The position numbers were made by a program, and so were the translations under genes. A stretch of 64,000 bases of DNA from Nicotiana tabacum. Taxonomy: Eukaryota > Streptophyta > Magnoliopsida > Solanales > Solanaceae. The notes beneath the pieces were generated by a model that ran no database searches, was not told where the DNA came from, and saw only the letters and a list, made by a program, of their open reading frames with translations. Shown in pieces: positions 48,907 to 61,000 of this stretch; the first letter of the stretch is position 1, and every line of letters begins with the position of its first letter. The stretch spans positions 122,642,643-122,706,642 of the forward strand of contig NC_134096.1 of the NCBI RefSeq assembly GCF_000715075.1, written 5' to 3'.

Positions 48907-49950
48907 TTATGGACCTTGCGGAAACCATTCGGGGGCAAAATCTTTGGTTCGTAAGATAATCAAAGCCGACTATTACTGGATCGACATGGAGAAATATGCA
49001 AAAGACTTTATACGGAGATGCGACGGTTGTCAGAGGCATGCACCAATGATCCATCAACCCGGAGAGCTACTACATTCGTTCTTGTCACCTTGGCCGTTTA
49101 TGAAGTGGAGAATGGACATTGTCGGTCCCCTGCCATAGGCACTCGGTAAGGCTCAATTTATAATGTTTATGACCGACTATTTTTCTAAGTGGGTCGAAGC
49201 TCAAGCGTTCGAGAAGGTCCGGGAAAAAGAAGTCGTCAACTTTATTTGAGACCACATAATATGCAGGTTCGGAATATCGACTGCGATAGTGTGTGATAAC
49301 GGGAAGCAGTTCATCTGCAGCAAAGTAAACAAATTTTTCGAGGACCATAAGATCAAAAAGATCTTGTCAATGCCCTACCACCCTAGTGGGAACAGACATG
49401 TAGAATCTACAAACAAGACCATACTTCAAAACCTGAAGAAAAGGTTGATCGGTGCCAAAGGGAAATGGAAGAAAATTCTGTCCGAAGTCTTGTGGGCATA
49501 CCGTACAACCTTGAAATCTAGTACCGGGGCCACTCTGTTTTCATTGGTCTACGGTGCTGAAGCACTAATACAGGTCGAAGTGGGAGAACCGAGCCTCAGG
49601 TTCCGATATGCCACCGAAGAATCAAACGGTGAGGCCATGAGCACGGGCCTGGAACTATTGGATGAGAGATGCGAGGCCGCCCTAGTCCGGTTGGCCACCC
49701 AGAAATAGCAAATAGAAAGATATTACAACCGAAGAGCCAACCTCCGACACTTCAATATCAGGGACTTGGTGTTAAGAAAAGTAACACTGCACACCTGAAA
49801 CCCGAACGAGGGGAAGCTGGGCCGAATTGGGAAGGACCATATCGAGTCGTCGGGATTACCGGTAAAGGTTCATACAAACTCGAAGCAGGAAACAGTGCAC
49901 AACTACCGAACAACTGGAATGTGATGCACTTAAAGCAGTACTACTGCTAA
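48907..49950 (+). pseudogene. Tat gypsy integrase, C-terminal pol
   Basis: The zinc domain has H-x-C-type text (YGPCGNHSGAKSLVRKI, CDGCQRHAPMIHQ). The core has WRMDIVGPLP, MTDYFSKWVEAQAFEKV, VCDNGKQFICSKVNKFFED and MPYHPSGNRHVESTNKTI, and then EVLWAYRTT and FSLVYGAEAL. The C-terminal part has RRANLRHFNIRDLVLRKV and WEGPYRVVGITGKGSYKLE, and ends at TAA after HLKQYYC. Stops at about 49136, 49246, 49708 and 49798 break it. Confidence 0.85.
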
Positions 49951-51030
49951 GGTACGACCTCATTCACCTTTTTATAATATTACGATTCGGACTAACACTT
50001 GCAGGCAAAGGAGAATATGGCTATTGGGTCTGAAAGCACGCGTTGTACTCTTTTTCCCTTGAACCGTTTTTGTCCCAAATGGATTTTCTAGCAAGGTTTT
50101 TAATGAGGCAACAGTAAATTGTGCTAACTTAGAATCGAAGACAGATTTTAAATCGGAGTCAATGGTCTCATCAATAGTATCTGAGCCCTCTCAAAATCGA
50201 CCTCGAATACTTGGGGCCATCACCCTCGGGTCAAGCTTCTTAGCTAGGAAGAAAGGAAACTCCTTGCTTGAACAACTTAGGCTTGGGGTGAGGATTTATT
50301 GTAAGAGTCAAACGGTCGAGTGAACCGTGCCCGCGTAGTCCACCTTAGCCATAATACAAGCTTTTACACGCTTTCAGTCTTGTACGTTATACACAAAAAT
50401 TAAAGGAAGTTTCTACCTTGCTATTACATACTTTTGCTTCTTAAAGTGTCGAGCCAAAAGGCTATTCCTACCCGGGGACTATCAAGCCCATGGGCCACCC
50501 CTATCTGAGCCCAAAGGGCTATCCCCACTCGGGGATTATAGTCCGAAATAAGTTTGGGCGGCTCGGGTCATCAAAACCCGGAGACACAAAACCTATTAGG
50601 TAGTGCCTAAACCTAAAAGGCTACGACCACCCCAAAAAATGGTTCGGAGACGTCCGAAACTCGTAATCAAAATGTAAGGCCTTCACTAAAATTCTAGACC
50701 TGTTAAAAGGTTACCATCGGCAAAGGTATCGTCTAAGAATAGTTAAGCATCTTGGAAAAACTTTCGGTCACTTCGAGTTTTCAAAAGTTTCTAGCAAATA
50801 TTGTATCGAGGTCAGGTTTTGTTCGGACCTTCGAAAAACAAATGACTTATTACTACGTTTGAGTCTATGCTAAGACATTAGAAATATTTGAAATTATAAA
50901 AAGATGCTAATATATTAGACTTGAAATTGCCAAAATGGAGAAATTTTATATATTCCGAAATATCTTTACAAAGGCCCAAGAAAAACGGTCTCGAACTGAA
51001 CAAAAAATATGTACAGAATACAAAAACTAC
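49951..51030. other. Tat element 3' non-coding region
   Basis: Between pol and the antisense gene. Words such as 'ggctattcctacccggggac' and 'ggctatccccactcggggat' form degenerate repeats near 50460 and 50520. No sense gene is seen. Confidence 0.5.
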
Positions 51031-53815
51031 AAAATTCTAAGGCATTTACGCCTGATCTTTTCGCGAGATCGATTCGTCACTAGAACCGTCGGGACCTTCG
51101 GATTCTTCGGAGCCCTTTTCACCTTGGGGTTCAGCTAGCTTCTTCGCCTTGACCTCAAGTCTTTTTGCCTCCTCGATCTCGGCAGATAGGTCAAAGTCTC
51201 AGGCACATATTTCTTCGAGGGTCTCCTTTCGGGATAGCCAATTCACGTACTCAGCAGTGGTCTTTAGGTGGGCCTCGGCTGCTTCGACATCGGCCTTGTA
51301 TTGAGCCACCATCTTGTCAGCATCGACCGAGGTTATCTCCAACTTGGACCTCGTTATTTCAAGCTCTTTACCAAGGGCATCCCATTTAGTGATGGCCAAG
51401 CCCAGTTGTATTCGGAGATCCTCATTTTGTTGAGCCCGTTTATCAGCCTTCTCCTTTGCCACCCAAAGTTGAACTTTTACTAAAGACAGCTTGGCCTTAG
51501 CGGTTTCCTTCTCCGAGGCCAACATGTCCATCTTGCTTTTCCGTCCGTCGGCCATTACTTGGATCTCGTCCATCTCCTTTCGGAGTTGGTCGATCTGGTC
51601 GATCTTCTGCTAGACCTGCGAGGTATTTTTGTTAGCCACTGCGACCGGATCCTCATTTCTAACTTCAAAAACCTTTACATTTTTCACCAAGTCGGCGTGC
51701 TCTAGCCTTAAGACCGATGCTTCTTTCTGAGCTGCATCCAGCTCGGCCTGGAGGTTCTTAACGACCCCTTCTTGTTGCTCGCTGAGAAGATTGTACATCT
51801 CCCTTTTCTAGGCAAGCTCCATGATCTCGAGCTCAAGCTTATTAACCTCAACTCGGTACCGAAGGAAGCTTTCGTGATGAAGTACCGAGGCCTGCAAAAA
51901 GATGAAAAACGTGAGAAACATCAAACCCTAAGTAAAGATCGATGGAAAGTAATGATGCCTTACCCGGTTTAGCGCCTAATGCGCCTCATTGAAAAGGCAC
52001 GCCACGTTCACCTCATTCATATTTTCCTGGTCCTCCTCGGTTACCATTAATGAGAGATATCTAGCTATCCACATAGAAGCAGACAAAACCATCTTCCGGG
52101 ATGGTCAGAATAACCGATCTTTTGCGATCGGCGTCCACACTCGGAGCAAGGAACTGGTTAATCAACTTCGGGCTCGATCTCGACCCGCCAGCTTCCGAGT
52201 ATGTGTCCTTCTTTGGAACTTCTAGGTCGCCCAGCCTGGAGAAGTCTTCCTAAGAAGACGAATCCACACCGTCGAAAAAGGAGTGAAGGGGATTGTCCGC
52301 ACCATGGAACCCCTCATTGGACTTCTCCTTTCTTATTTGGGCCTTCTCGAGCATGGACTCAGTGTAAGAGGGTGTCTACGAAATCTCTATTACACTGGGC
52401 GCTTCCTCCGGTGTCTTGGGGAGTCCCACCCCGGGACTCCACATCGATCTCTTGAGACTGAAGGGGGGTCGACCTCACGAGTCTCCCCCTTGATGCCTCC
52501 TATTCCCCGGGAAAGGTCGTCTCGTGGGTAACAAAAATAAGCTCATCCTTCGGCTCCTCCCTAAGCAGGAGGAGAGAGTTGGAATCCGGCACCTGGGAGC
52601 TAGAGCTCCTCCTGGTCTTGCGGGCCACCCTCTTCTTTGTTTTTTTACCTCGGCGCCCGGGAGCCCGAAGTTTTTCTCTTCATTTTCTTTTTTTCCTCCG
52701 TGGCAGCCCCGGGCTTCCCCGCAATGGAGGGATCAACGGACGGAGACACGTCCTCGTCCCTTTCCAAAGGCCTAAGTTCGGTGGTCTTAGGCAAGCCTGC
52801 AATAACAAAGAGGAAGAGAAGTTAGTGTAATAAAAGATAGAAACACGGTATTAACTACTCAGAAAGAAGCCTTACCATGAGAACATGCCTCCCATCGACC
52901 CTTCAAAATCCCGTGCCACGCGTGCTCGGAATACGTCATCTGAGTACATATACCTTCAAACCATTCTTTTAGCCGGGGAACCGCATTCGGAACCCGGGCG
53001 ACAGCTGCACGACCACAAGTATGAATGAGAAGGGTGAAACTCAAGAATTATTTTTTGACATTTAAAGAGAGATTGTACTTACGAGATGCATTCCACTTCT
53101 CAAGGAATGACATATATTCGGGGAGGATCAAATCCTCGATCTTCACTCGAACGAAGCATCCTTGTCAGCCCCGGTCTCGATCTTCGTCGATACTCGAAAA
53201 TGGGGCCTTGCTGGCCCGACGAGTAAGCTTGATCAGTCCCCCTCGGAACATTCGGGGACTGTATAATTGAAGTAGGTGGTCAGTCATGAACCGACGGGAC
53301 TCGGTCTTGTTCACGAAGTAGAGGAGGAGGATCACGATCCTCCATAACGATGGATGGATTTGCCCGAGGCATACCTCGTACCTCTTGTAAAAGTCTAGAA
53401 CGACCGGATCCACCGAGCCCAATGTGAATGGGTAAGTATAAACACTTAAGTACCCCTCCACGTGGGTAGCAATGACGTCCTCATGCCTGGGGACTACTAC
53501 GTCCTGGCCCTCCCAATTACAGTCCTTTCAAACTATAGGAAGAACATCTTCAGTCACAGAGCATATATACCTTGATACTTCTTCACCCCGGTCCTGTTTG
53601 CGTGAGGGTTTCTCGGCTTTAAAGTCGTCTGCAATTGAGAAGCCCTCGGGAATGAACACTTTCAAGGGAGGCTCGGGGGCCGGTTCGTTAGCAGCCACTT
53701 CTAGAGAAGCCGTCTAGAGGGAAACTACTTTAGAAGCAACCGCCTCAGTGTCGGCGGCCGATTGGGAAGATGAAAATGCAACTTGTTGAGGAACATATTT
53801 GGATGTTTTAACCAT
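51030..53815 (-). pseudogene. Antisense gene of the Tat element (PF04195-like plus coiled coil)
   Basis: ATG at 53813-53815 (MVKTSKYVPQQ). Exon 1 (53815-53083) encodes VEGYLSVYTYPFTLG, LGQIHPSLWRIVILL and RMFRGGLIKLTRRASKAP, as in the domain called 'putative gypsy type transposon'. GT-AG junctions lead to exon 2 (53004-52876; VPRLKEWFEGICTQMTYSE), exon 3 (52796-51964; Lys/Glu/Pro-rich) and exon 4 (from 51891). Exon 4 is a coiled coil: LQAELDAAQKEASVLRLEHA, DEIQVMADGRKSKMDMLASE, and an acidic end. In-frame stops occur in exons 1, 3 and 4, so this copy is dead. Such antisense frames are known in Tat-lineage elements; their role is unsettled. Confidence 0.7.
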
Positions 53816-54054
53816 CGTTGCCTGAGGAGATTTGCAAATTTGAAGAAAGAATACGAAGTTTTGGAAAAATCAGTTTTGAAGATGAAGAATAGAGTATGAA
53901 GATTTGAAGAAAATCTGGGTAAAAACTTGAAAATCACTTTGAAAATTGAAGAACAAGGATCAAGATATGAAGGCTTGGATGAAGTTTGATGATAGCCGTA
54001 AATCCCGAAGGTAATAGCTTGGTCAAAAAGTAAAAAAAGAACAAAGGATTGAGG

Positions 54055-54063
54055 CTTTTATAG
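54055..54063 (-). promoter_or_regulatory. TATA box of the antisense gene
   Basis: Minus strand CTATAAAAG, 240 bp before the antisense ATG. It leaves room for a 5' UTR of about 210 bases. Confidence 0.5.
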
Positions 54064-54185
54064 GAAAACAGGTGACGCTTCGCATTTGGGGGCAACCAGC
54101 CGATGAGCGACACGTGTCCGAAGTCAGAACGCGGCTCCCTCGTCGTAACGTACGAAGGAAGGAACCGGAGAACATATGTCGTTTT

Positions 54186-54767
54186 CACTACTAGAAATTC
54201 GGCAAAAACCGACGAAGGTCGGCCGACCAACTTTGGTCGGTCAAAAAACCAGCCAAAAAACCGACCAAAGTTGGTCAGTTTTTTAAAATATTTTATTTTT
54301 TAATTTTTTTTTACGAAACCGACCAACTTTGGTTGATTTTCTTTGGCGAAAAAATGCGGGAAACTATTTTTGAGTCCGCCAAAATTTATTTTTCAAGAAA
54401 CCGACCAACTTTGATCGGTTTTTCAATTAAAATAAATAAAAATTAATATTAAAAAAACCGACCAAAATTGGTCGGTTAATTCGACCGGTCATTTTAAAAA
54501 ACCGACCAACTTTGGTCGGTTATTTTCGGGCGAAAATACAATTAAAAAGTATAAATCAAATAAAAGAAAGTCTTAAAACAAAATGCACCAATAGTCTAGT
54601 GGTAGACTAGTATCCTGTCACAGTACATACGGTAATTTCCGACCAACTTTGGTCGGTATACCTTTCCGACCTCTAAAATACCATCCAGACGTAAATGGTC
54701 GCATTTTGGACGGTTATTGGCCATTACCGACCAAAGTTGGTCGATTTTTACCGGATTTCTAGTAGTG
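54186..54767. mobile_element. Non-autonomous CACTA element (copy 2), complete
   Basis: 582 bp. Ends CACTACTAGAAATTCGG and CCGGATTTCTAGTAGTG are inverses, with TTT on each side, the 3-bp duplication of CACTA elements. Inside are many ACCGACCAACTTTGGTCGGT-like palindromes. It carries a truncated tRNA-Gly piece. It is inserted in the 3' part of the Tat element. Confidence 0.9.
54585..54633 (+). pseudogene. Truncated tRNA-Gly piece in CACTA copy 2
   Basis: Matches the first about 48 bases of the tRNA-Gly-like sequence at 5879. The A box form TAGTCTAGTGG fits the Pol III consensus. The T arm and B box are gone and replaced by CACTA sub-terminal repeats. Confidence 0.7.
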
Positions 54768-55491
54768 TTTCCATCGTTTCGGCAAGCTTACTCTCTAAGA
54801 AACGATGAGACTATCTATATACGGGTAAAATCAAGCCCAGTGAGCACCCCGATTTTTTGGGGAGGCAAACAGAGCAGGAACGCAAATGTAAAGAATCAGA
54901 ATCAGAGCGAGGAGTCTCTCGTATCACGGCTTGAGCAAAACACCTACCCTCGGAGCCATCGGGACCATGTCCTCTGGGTCCGGTTCAAGTCCCAAGAGTT
55001 CGTAGAGCATTACCAAATAACCGCACATGACTAACAAAGGGCCGTGATGTCCGTGCCCAACCGGATATCACAGCGTAAATCTCCGCCCGTATTAGCAGAA
55101 AATCAGTGATTAGCGAAAATGAGGATTTTTATCTTTTTAGAATTGTACCTAGGGTAAAACTCTCCTACTATATAAATGGGAAGCTTATTATTCATTAGAC
55201 ACACTGTAACACGCATACCAAGGCAATATACTTATGTTCTCTCTGTTTCTAAAAGTTATTCAAAGTTCTTGTTTTTGTTCATAAGTTCCTCATAAGTGCA
55301 AGCTCGGAACTGAAGGCAGGTTCCTCGTTAAGCCATTAACCGAGCTCAGACTCACTATTATCATTGGTTTGGTCATTTATTACGTCTTTTATTTGCTTAA
55401 TTTAACGTCATTGATTACTTGTATTGAATTAATCCACATATCCTTAAAACCGCGTATAAATTCAATTGTTATCTGTTTTCAACGGTAAACA
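54768..55491 (+). repeat. Tat element 3' LTR, right part
   Basis: Holds a promoter-like 'cctactatataaatgggaag' (about 55165) and ends GGTAAACA. The LTR start lies left of the CACTA insertion and could not be fixed. Confidence 0.55.
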
Positions 55492-55879
55492 ACCAAGTTT
55501 GTTTCATTCAGGTATTGTAATAGTATTATAGTTTGTTCATCAGGTATTCTAACTAGTTTGTGCTTTATTTTCATTTGGAAGTTAAGTTTTCCATTAAAGT
55601 TGGTTGTTTTTCTTTGAATTTCTTCTTCGTTTATCTTTTAGCTTCCGAATTTGCATCACTTACAATATCTTAATATTAAATTTCATATCATTTGCTCCAA
55701 TTAATATTATTCAAAACATCATCAGATTTACTAATATTATTATTAATCTTTAATACTTATTATTTTTTTCGAAAATTGAAAAATGAATTCGTGGGGGGTG
55801 AGTTTCTGATAGCGTGATCATCTTTGAATTATTAAAAAACTTGCTGGAAAGGTTTTGGAAGACTTCATCAAACAAAAAA

Positions 55880-56955
55880 GGGCTAAGGGGCAAATATACC
55901 CCTGTGCTTTCGAAAATGGTCTAAAAATACCCATCGTTATACTAATGGGCTATATATACCCTTCCCGTCATACTTTGGAACAAATATACCCTTATTTTGG
56001 ATGGAGTACCACGTGTCAGCACCAGATGAAAACGACCCATTTCTTTTTTACCCGATTCATTTTAAAAAACCCACCACCCGACCCATTTTAAAATTCAGTT
56101 TCTTTAAAGCATATATTTTGTAAAAACTGAAATTTATTTTTGTAAAAACTGAAAAAAAAAAGAATTTGCAAAATATATACTTTTAAGTCTTTTCAGTTTT
56201 TTTAAAGTATTTTTTTTGTAAAAACTGAAAAAAAAAAATATTTTTTTTAAAAATACTTTAAAAACTGAAAAATATATATTCTATAAAAAATGAAAGAAGG
56301 AATTTACAAAATATATATTTTTAAGTTTTTTTCGTTTTTTAAAGTATTTTTTTTGTAAAAACTGAAAAAAAAAATATTTTTTAAAAAAACTAGAAAAAAA
56401 AAACTCTCCTAAAGCAATGGGCTGCATATGCATTAGTTTTTAAAAAATAAAAATATTTTGCAAAATCTCTTTTTTTTTTCTTCAATTTTTACAAAAAAAA
56501 TACTTTAAAAAACTGAAAAAACTAAAAAATATATATTTTATAAATTTCTTTTTTTGCCCCGAGTTTTACAGAATGTATATTTTTTAGTTTTTAAAGTATT
56601 TGTTAAAAAAATATTTTTTTTCAGTTTTTACAAAACAAATACTTTAAAAAAACTGAAAAGATTTAAAAAAATATATTTTGCAAATTCCTTTTTATTTTAT
56701 TTTTTTCAGTTTTTACAAAATATATGCTTTAAAAAAATTGAATTTTAAAACGGGTCGGGTGATGAGTTTTTTAAAACTGATCGGGTAAAAAAAAAAGGGT
56801 CATTTTCATCTGGTGCTGACACGTGACACTCCATCCAAAATAAGAGTATATTTGTTCCAAAGTATAACAGGAAGGGTATATATAATCCAATAGTATAACG
56901 AAGGGTATTCTTAGACCATTTTCAAAAGTACATGGGTATATTTGGCCCTTTGCCG
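55880..56955. mobile_element. MULE-like foldback MITE with long terminal inverted repeats
   Basis: 1076 bp. About 180 bp at each end are inverses: 'caaatataccc', 'atggtctaa', 'ttatactttggaacaaatat' and 'cacgtgtcagcaccagatga' all recur inverted. A 9-bp duplication AACAAAAAA flanks it (55871-55879 and 56956-56964). The middle is a mass of 'aaaactgaaaaa' and 'tttttcagttttt' words, so the whole unit can fold. There is no coding sequence. Confidence 0.85.
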
Positions 56956-57359
56956 AACAAAAAAATGGATGGAACTATGTATTCTTTATTCATTAATTTG
57001 ACCTTAATTAGCCTGCAGGCTGATTTTTTTGAAGGGAAAAAAAAATACACGTACTATTACAGACTGACTCAATCTTCTCAATGTCCTGACAGACTTCATT
57101 TCAATCCACATTACGACTTGCGTCGACTAATTCAATGCAAATTCCAAAAACCATTACCAAAATACGATTTTATTTTCTTTTGAAGAAGAGGATTTAGCTT
57201 TGTTCCTAATCCTATTTGGATTGCAACTTCAAGCTCAACAATGTGAGTCAAGAAACTAAAAAAAGGATCAAAGTGCTAACATTCCTTTCGTTTTGAAATT
57301 TTGTAGTGGGAAAAAGAAAGAAAAAACCTAGGAGAGAAAATTTTACTTAGATTTTAGTT

Positions 57360-58058
57360 TTAGCCTTTGTTCTGTTGTTTAACAGAGGAAGCAACAGTAT
57401 GTGCCCACCATTTGAGATTATGTTTAATGTCAATTTCATTGCTGGTAGCGGGTACTTTCCAATTCATCAATGAATTCATTCTCTTCCTCTTTTCAAGAAC
57501 TTCCCATGCTTCAGAAAGATAAGGCCTGATTGCTCTTGAGTACTGATGAGATTTCTCAACAAAATTCACCTTTTCTTGATCATCATTACTCCTATTTTTG
57601 CTCAGTTTCTGTAAACCTGGAATAATCTCAACCAAACTGGAATTTACATCATCTTCTGAGAAATCAAATCCAAGATCCATAAACCCTTTTAGCTCCTCAT
57701 ATTCTAGCTCGGATAAGCTCTTGCTAAGACCCTTTTTGGTTCTTCTTTTCCTCTCTTTTCGTCTACCCTTTATCTTTTTTGGTTCTGCTTTTTTAGGATC
57801 TGGTTGAAAATGGGTTATTGGGAGAACTGAATCTGGAGAGAAAGTGTCTGAATTGTAGCTCAAACCATCACTTTGTGACCCAAGTTGGATTTCTTCTAGC
57901 AGGGATGAATCTTTTGCAATTTCTGGTGAATTTTCTTGAATTTTGTTATATGAGTTTTCCTGTGGATTTGATGAAGTGATTGAATTTGAATGTTTATTGA
58001 GGGTTTGGAGATTGAACCAGCACGAATCGAAGAGGCTAAGAACAGCCTCGAGGTCCAT
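57360..58058 (-). CDS. DUF1685 family protein, copy 2
   Basis: Intronless, 232 residues, ATG at 58056-58058, TAA at 57360-57362. It starts MDLEAVLSLFDSCWFNLQTL. It has the core KSLSELEYEELKGFMDLGF, then FSEDDVNSSLVEIIPGLQKL, and the C-terminal YLSEAWEVLEKRKRM and MNWKVPATSNEIDIK. Compared with copy 1 the basic run is shorter (GRRKERKRRTKKG) and the end adds QQNKG. Both frames are open, so both copies look functional. The family's function is unknown. Confidence 0.9.
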   Translation of the reverse strand: MDLEAVLSLFDSCWFNLQTLNKHSNSITSSNPQENSYNKIQENSPEIAKDSSLLEEIQLGSQSDGLSYNSDTFSPDSVLPITHFQPDPKKAEPKKIKGRRKERKRRTKKGLSKSLSELEYEELKGFMDLGFDFSEDDVNSSLVEIIPGLQKLSKNRSNDDQEKVNFVEKSHQYSRAIRPYLSEAWEVLEKRKRMNSLMNWKVPATSNEIDIKHNLKWWAHTVASSVKQQNKG

Positions 58059-61000
58059 TAATGGTTGGCTGAAGGAAACTTGAAAAGCAGAGGTTTTTGT
58101 GGAAGGTGTTCAGACACGAGGATTATATATATTAGATCCTGTTCAGCAAATTGCCCTTCTTAGTTGTTTATATTACGAAAATACTTCTACGTTGATTGTT
58201 TCACACGTTTTCTAGTGTGAGCTATTATTTCATTTGGAAAATGTTGTTGTACTTATCAAAGTCTTCCTACCAAGACTGTTGATTATCTTAATTAATGACT
58301 AAAGCACGTAAGACGTCTAGGTTTACTTATACTTCTGTCCTCTAATACTTCATTCAAAGAGGAGTTTCTGGAATTCTTTTCTAATCGTGTGCAAACTGTT
58401 TTTTAATTTAGTTTTTACAAGAACAAAGAAAAAACTTTTCTTTCACGTTATTTTGGTTGGAAAAAAATACCTTTTGCAATTATTATTATTGTTATTATTT
58501 TTATTTTTTTGCAAAACCTCTTGGTCAAATTAATTTTTAAGCAAACACCACCTTAATGACCTAAAACAATTTTATCTATCTTAATTCAGACTCCAAAATT
58601 ACCTTAATTGTGTTTTCACTTGCATGCATGCACACATATGCCAAGTCTTTTTGGCTGCAAGTCTAGTTAAATTTGTGCCTAAAATAGATAGAAGTTTTGA
58701 CAAAAAAAGGATAATTTATCAATTAATTCATTCCCTATGACATGGTTGTATCCTATTAAGGTATTTGACTGGCAAAACCATTTCTTAATTGAGGAAAAAG
58801 TAAGATAATGGAATATGGAGGTTGATGCATGATGTAGCCTTTGAAAAGAAAATGAATGATTACGTGTGGTATAAACATATGATTTGTTGTCAGTCGCTAG
58901 ATGCCTTTTTTTTAAAGAAGATTGTGAGGATGCTAAATTGTTAAAAACATGGATAAATCATGTTCTGAAATGACACCATAAAATTTAAATGAAATGATGA
59001 CGTTTTCTTGCTATTTTACAACTCAGTAACCATCATTGCCTCAATCCAACTAGAAGGAGAGATCAAGCTTCACTCTTTATTTCAAGCTAAGATTATATTC
59101 TTTACTTCCAATCAAGAATCAATCATGGAGTACCATTGATTATATTCTTAATCACTCCCCTCTTCAGATAAGTTTGGCATAATGGCACATCTTTTTGGCT
59201 AAAAAAACTCTCAAGCGGTCCAACTCTAATAAATTATGTATCTATATAACGCCTAGAACTTTTGATGGATGCCTACCCTAAGGACCTAGAGGGTTAGATA
59301 TATATATCTCGGATAATCTATGTACTAGATTGGCTACTTTAGGCAATGAAAATGCCCTACGTGGTATAGGTACGTAATATTGCCCATCGTGGCAGTAGTA
59401 TCGTTTGTAATACTTAATTTTTAATGGTATATAATAAATCCTACCTTATTAAAAAAAAAGAAGATCTAATCTATAGGAAATTGATGTTATATAAGTGACT
59501 TAGATATAGGTACCTGTTTACTCACTAATACTAATAGTACCCTAAAGTTTACCCCCTTTATTAATGATAGAAGTGGTTTCTTTTCTCACTTTCACTCGTT
59601 ATAAACAGTCCAAACTGCCTGTATGAAGAGTAATTAGTATAGTAATTCACTACACCTGGTACACGAACTAGTACGCGGATCTTTGAACTTGGAAGAATTT
59701 TGTTCAAGGGAAGTCAACTACCAGAAATCTCACGTGCCAGACCACGAAATGCACGTGCCTACTATATAATTTAGCCACCTAAAAAAGAGTTTAAAAACAT
59801 GATTTTGTGTTTCCACTCACTTAATGGCATTCGTATTACCAGCTACTTCCGGTCATTATCATTGTAACCTAAAAATATTTTTTTAAGTAAATAAATTGTA
59901 TCGAGTTTCAGTTTACTTAGAGTGTTTTTAATTCATTATTTATTCTTATATTTGACTTGATCTTCTTTTTCTAATGACCACAGCCTCCTCATGTTCATAA
60001 AATAATTAAACGGAACTGATACGTGGCGCTTGAAGTGCTTTCTTCTTTCTTAAATAATGTTTTGAGCTACTCTCGGACATATAAACAAACTAGTTTCTCG
60101 TAACGTTCCACATTGGTTCCTTATCATTATTATAAAATATCGATAAATTTTAAAAAAATATTAAGTTATCAAATAGGGAATGTTACAACTAATAAAAAAT
60201 ATCAATTTTAGCATTTAAATTTTATTCATTAAATACATAACAGTGGAGTGGTGTATTTTCATTTAGCAAGAAGTGTTTGAAGCTAATTAAGATAATATAA
60301 CATCTAATGGTACAAATATGTTGATGAATTCCTGCTCTAAATTTAATAAACGCATGTAAATAGCCTTAACAAAAATAGAAAAAACATGGAAAAATACATA
60401 TTTCAACAAAACCTCCAAACAAAGCATAATGACTATACATTTATCTTCTCCCCAAATGTTCAAAAGTAGGATTGTTCGTTCAAATTTATAAATACTTTCT
60501 CAGAAGTAGAAATAAAAATAAAATTATAATAAAATCTAACTTGCACTCACTAATTAAATATTTCTCTTTACTCAGCCAAGTACTCAAAATTACACACAAA
60601 ACAAAAATTTGAATCTCGTAGTCTCAAAAGAAATAAATAAAAGAAAACATAGAATGAGACTAAAGTTATAACACCACAATGACAAAAAAAACATATTTAT
60701 GCACTAAAAACCTCTAAATACTATAATTTAAATGGATTGACAACTAAATAGTTAATTATGACACAATAAAAGAATTATGTATACAAACACAATCAGAATT
60801 TATATATTTCAAACGCTAAGCAATAATAGAAAAGACATATGAGTAAACAGAAGACAAATGAACAAAAATAACAAAGAGAATACATGAAGAGTTCATCTGG
60901 CAACATAATATTTGCCTTGGCCTCGACAATAATGCTAGGGCTCTAAACTCGGTAGAAAATACAGAGCATATACAACAATATATGAATAAGGCCTTTTGAA

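Larger units (their letters stand above)
48907..55491 (+). mobile_element. 5'-truncated Tat/Ogre-type gypsy element
   Basis: Starts inside integrase at about 48907 and continues through the pol end, a long 3' region with an antisense gene, and a 3' LTR that ends AACGGTAAACA at 55491. A CACTA element interrupts it at 54186-54767. The 5' LTR, gag, protease and RT are missing. Confidence 0.7.

Noticed and set aside
52201..52830. Plus-strand Pro/Ser/Arg-rich frames in the Tat element
   Set aside because: They mirror the antisense gene's GC-rich exon 3 and have no domain of their own.
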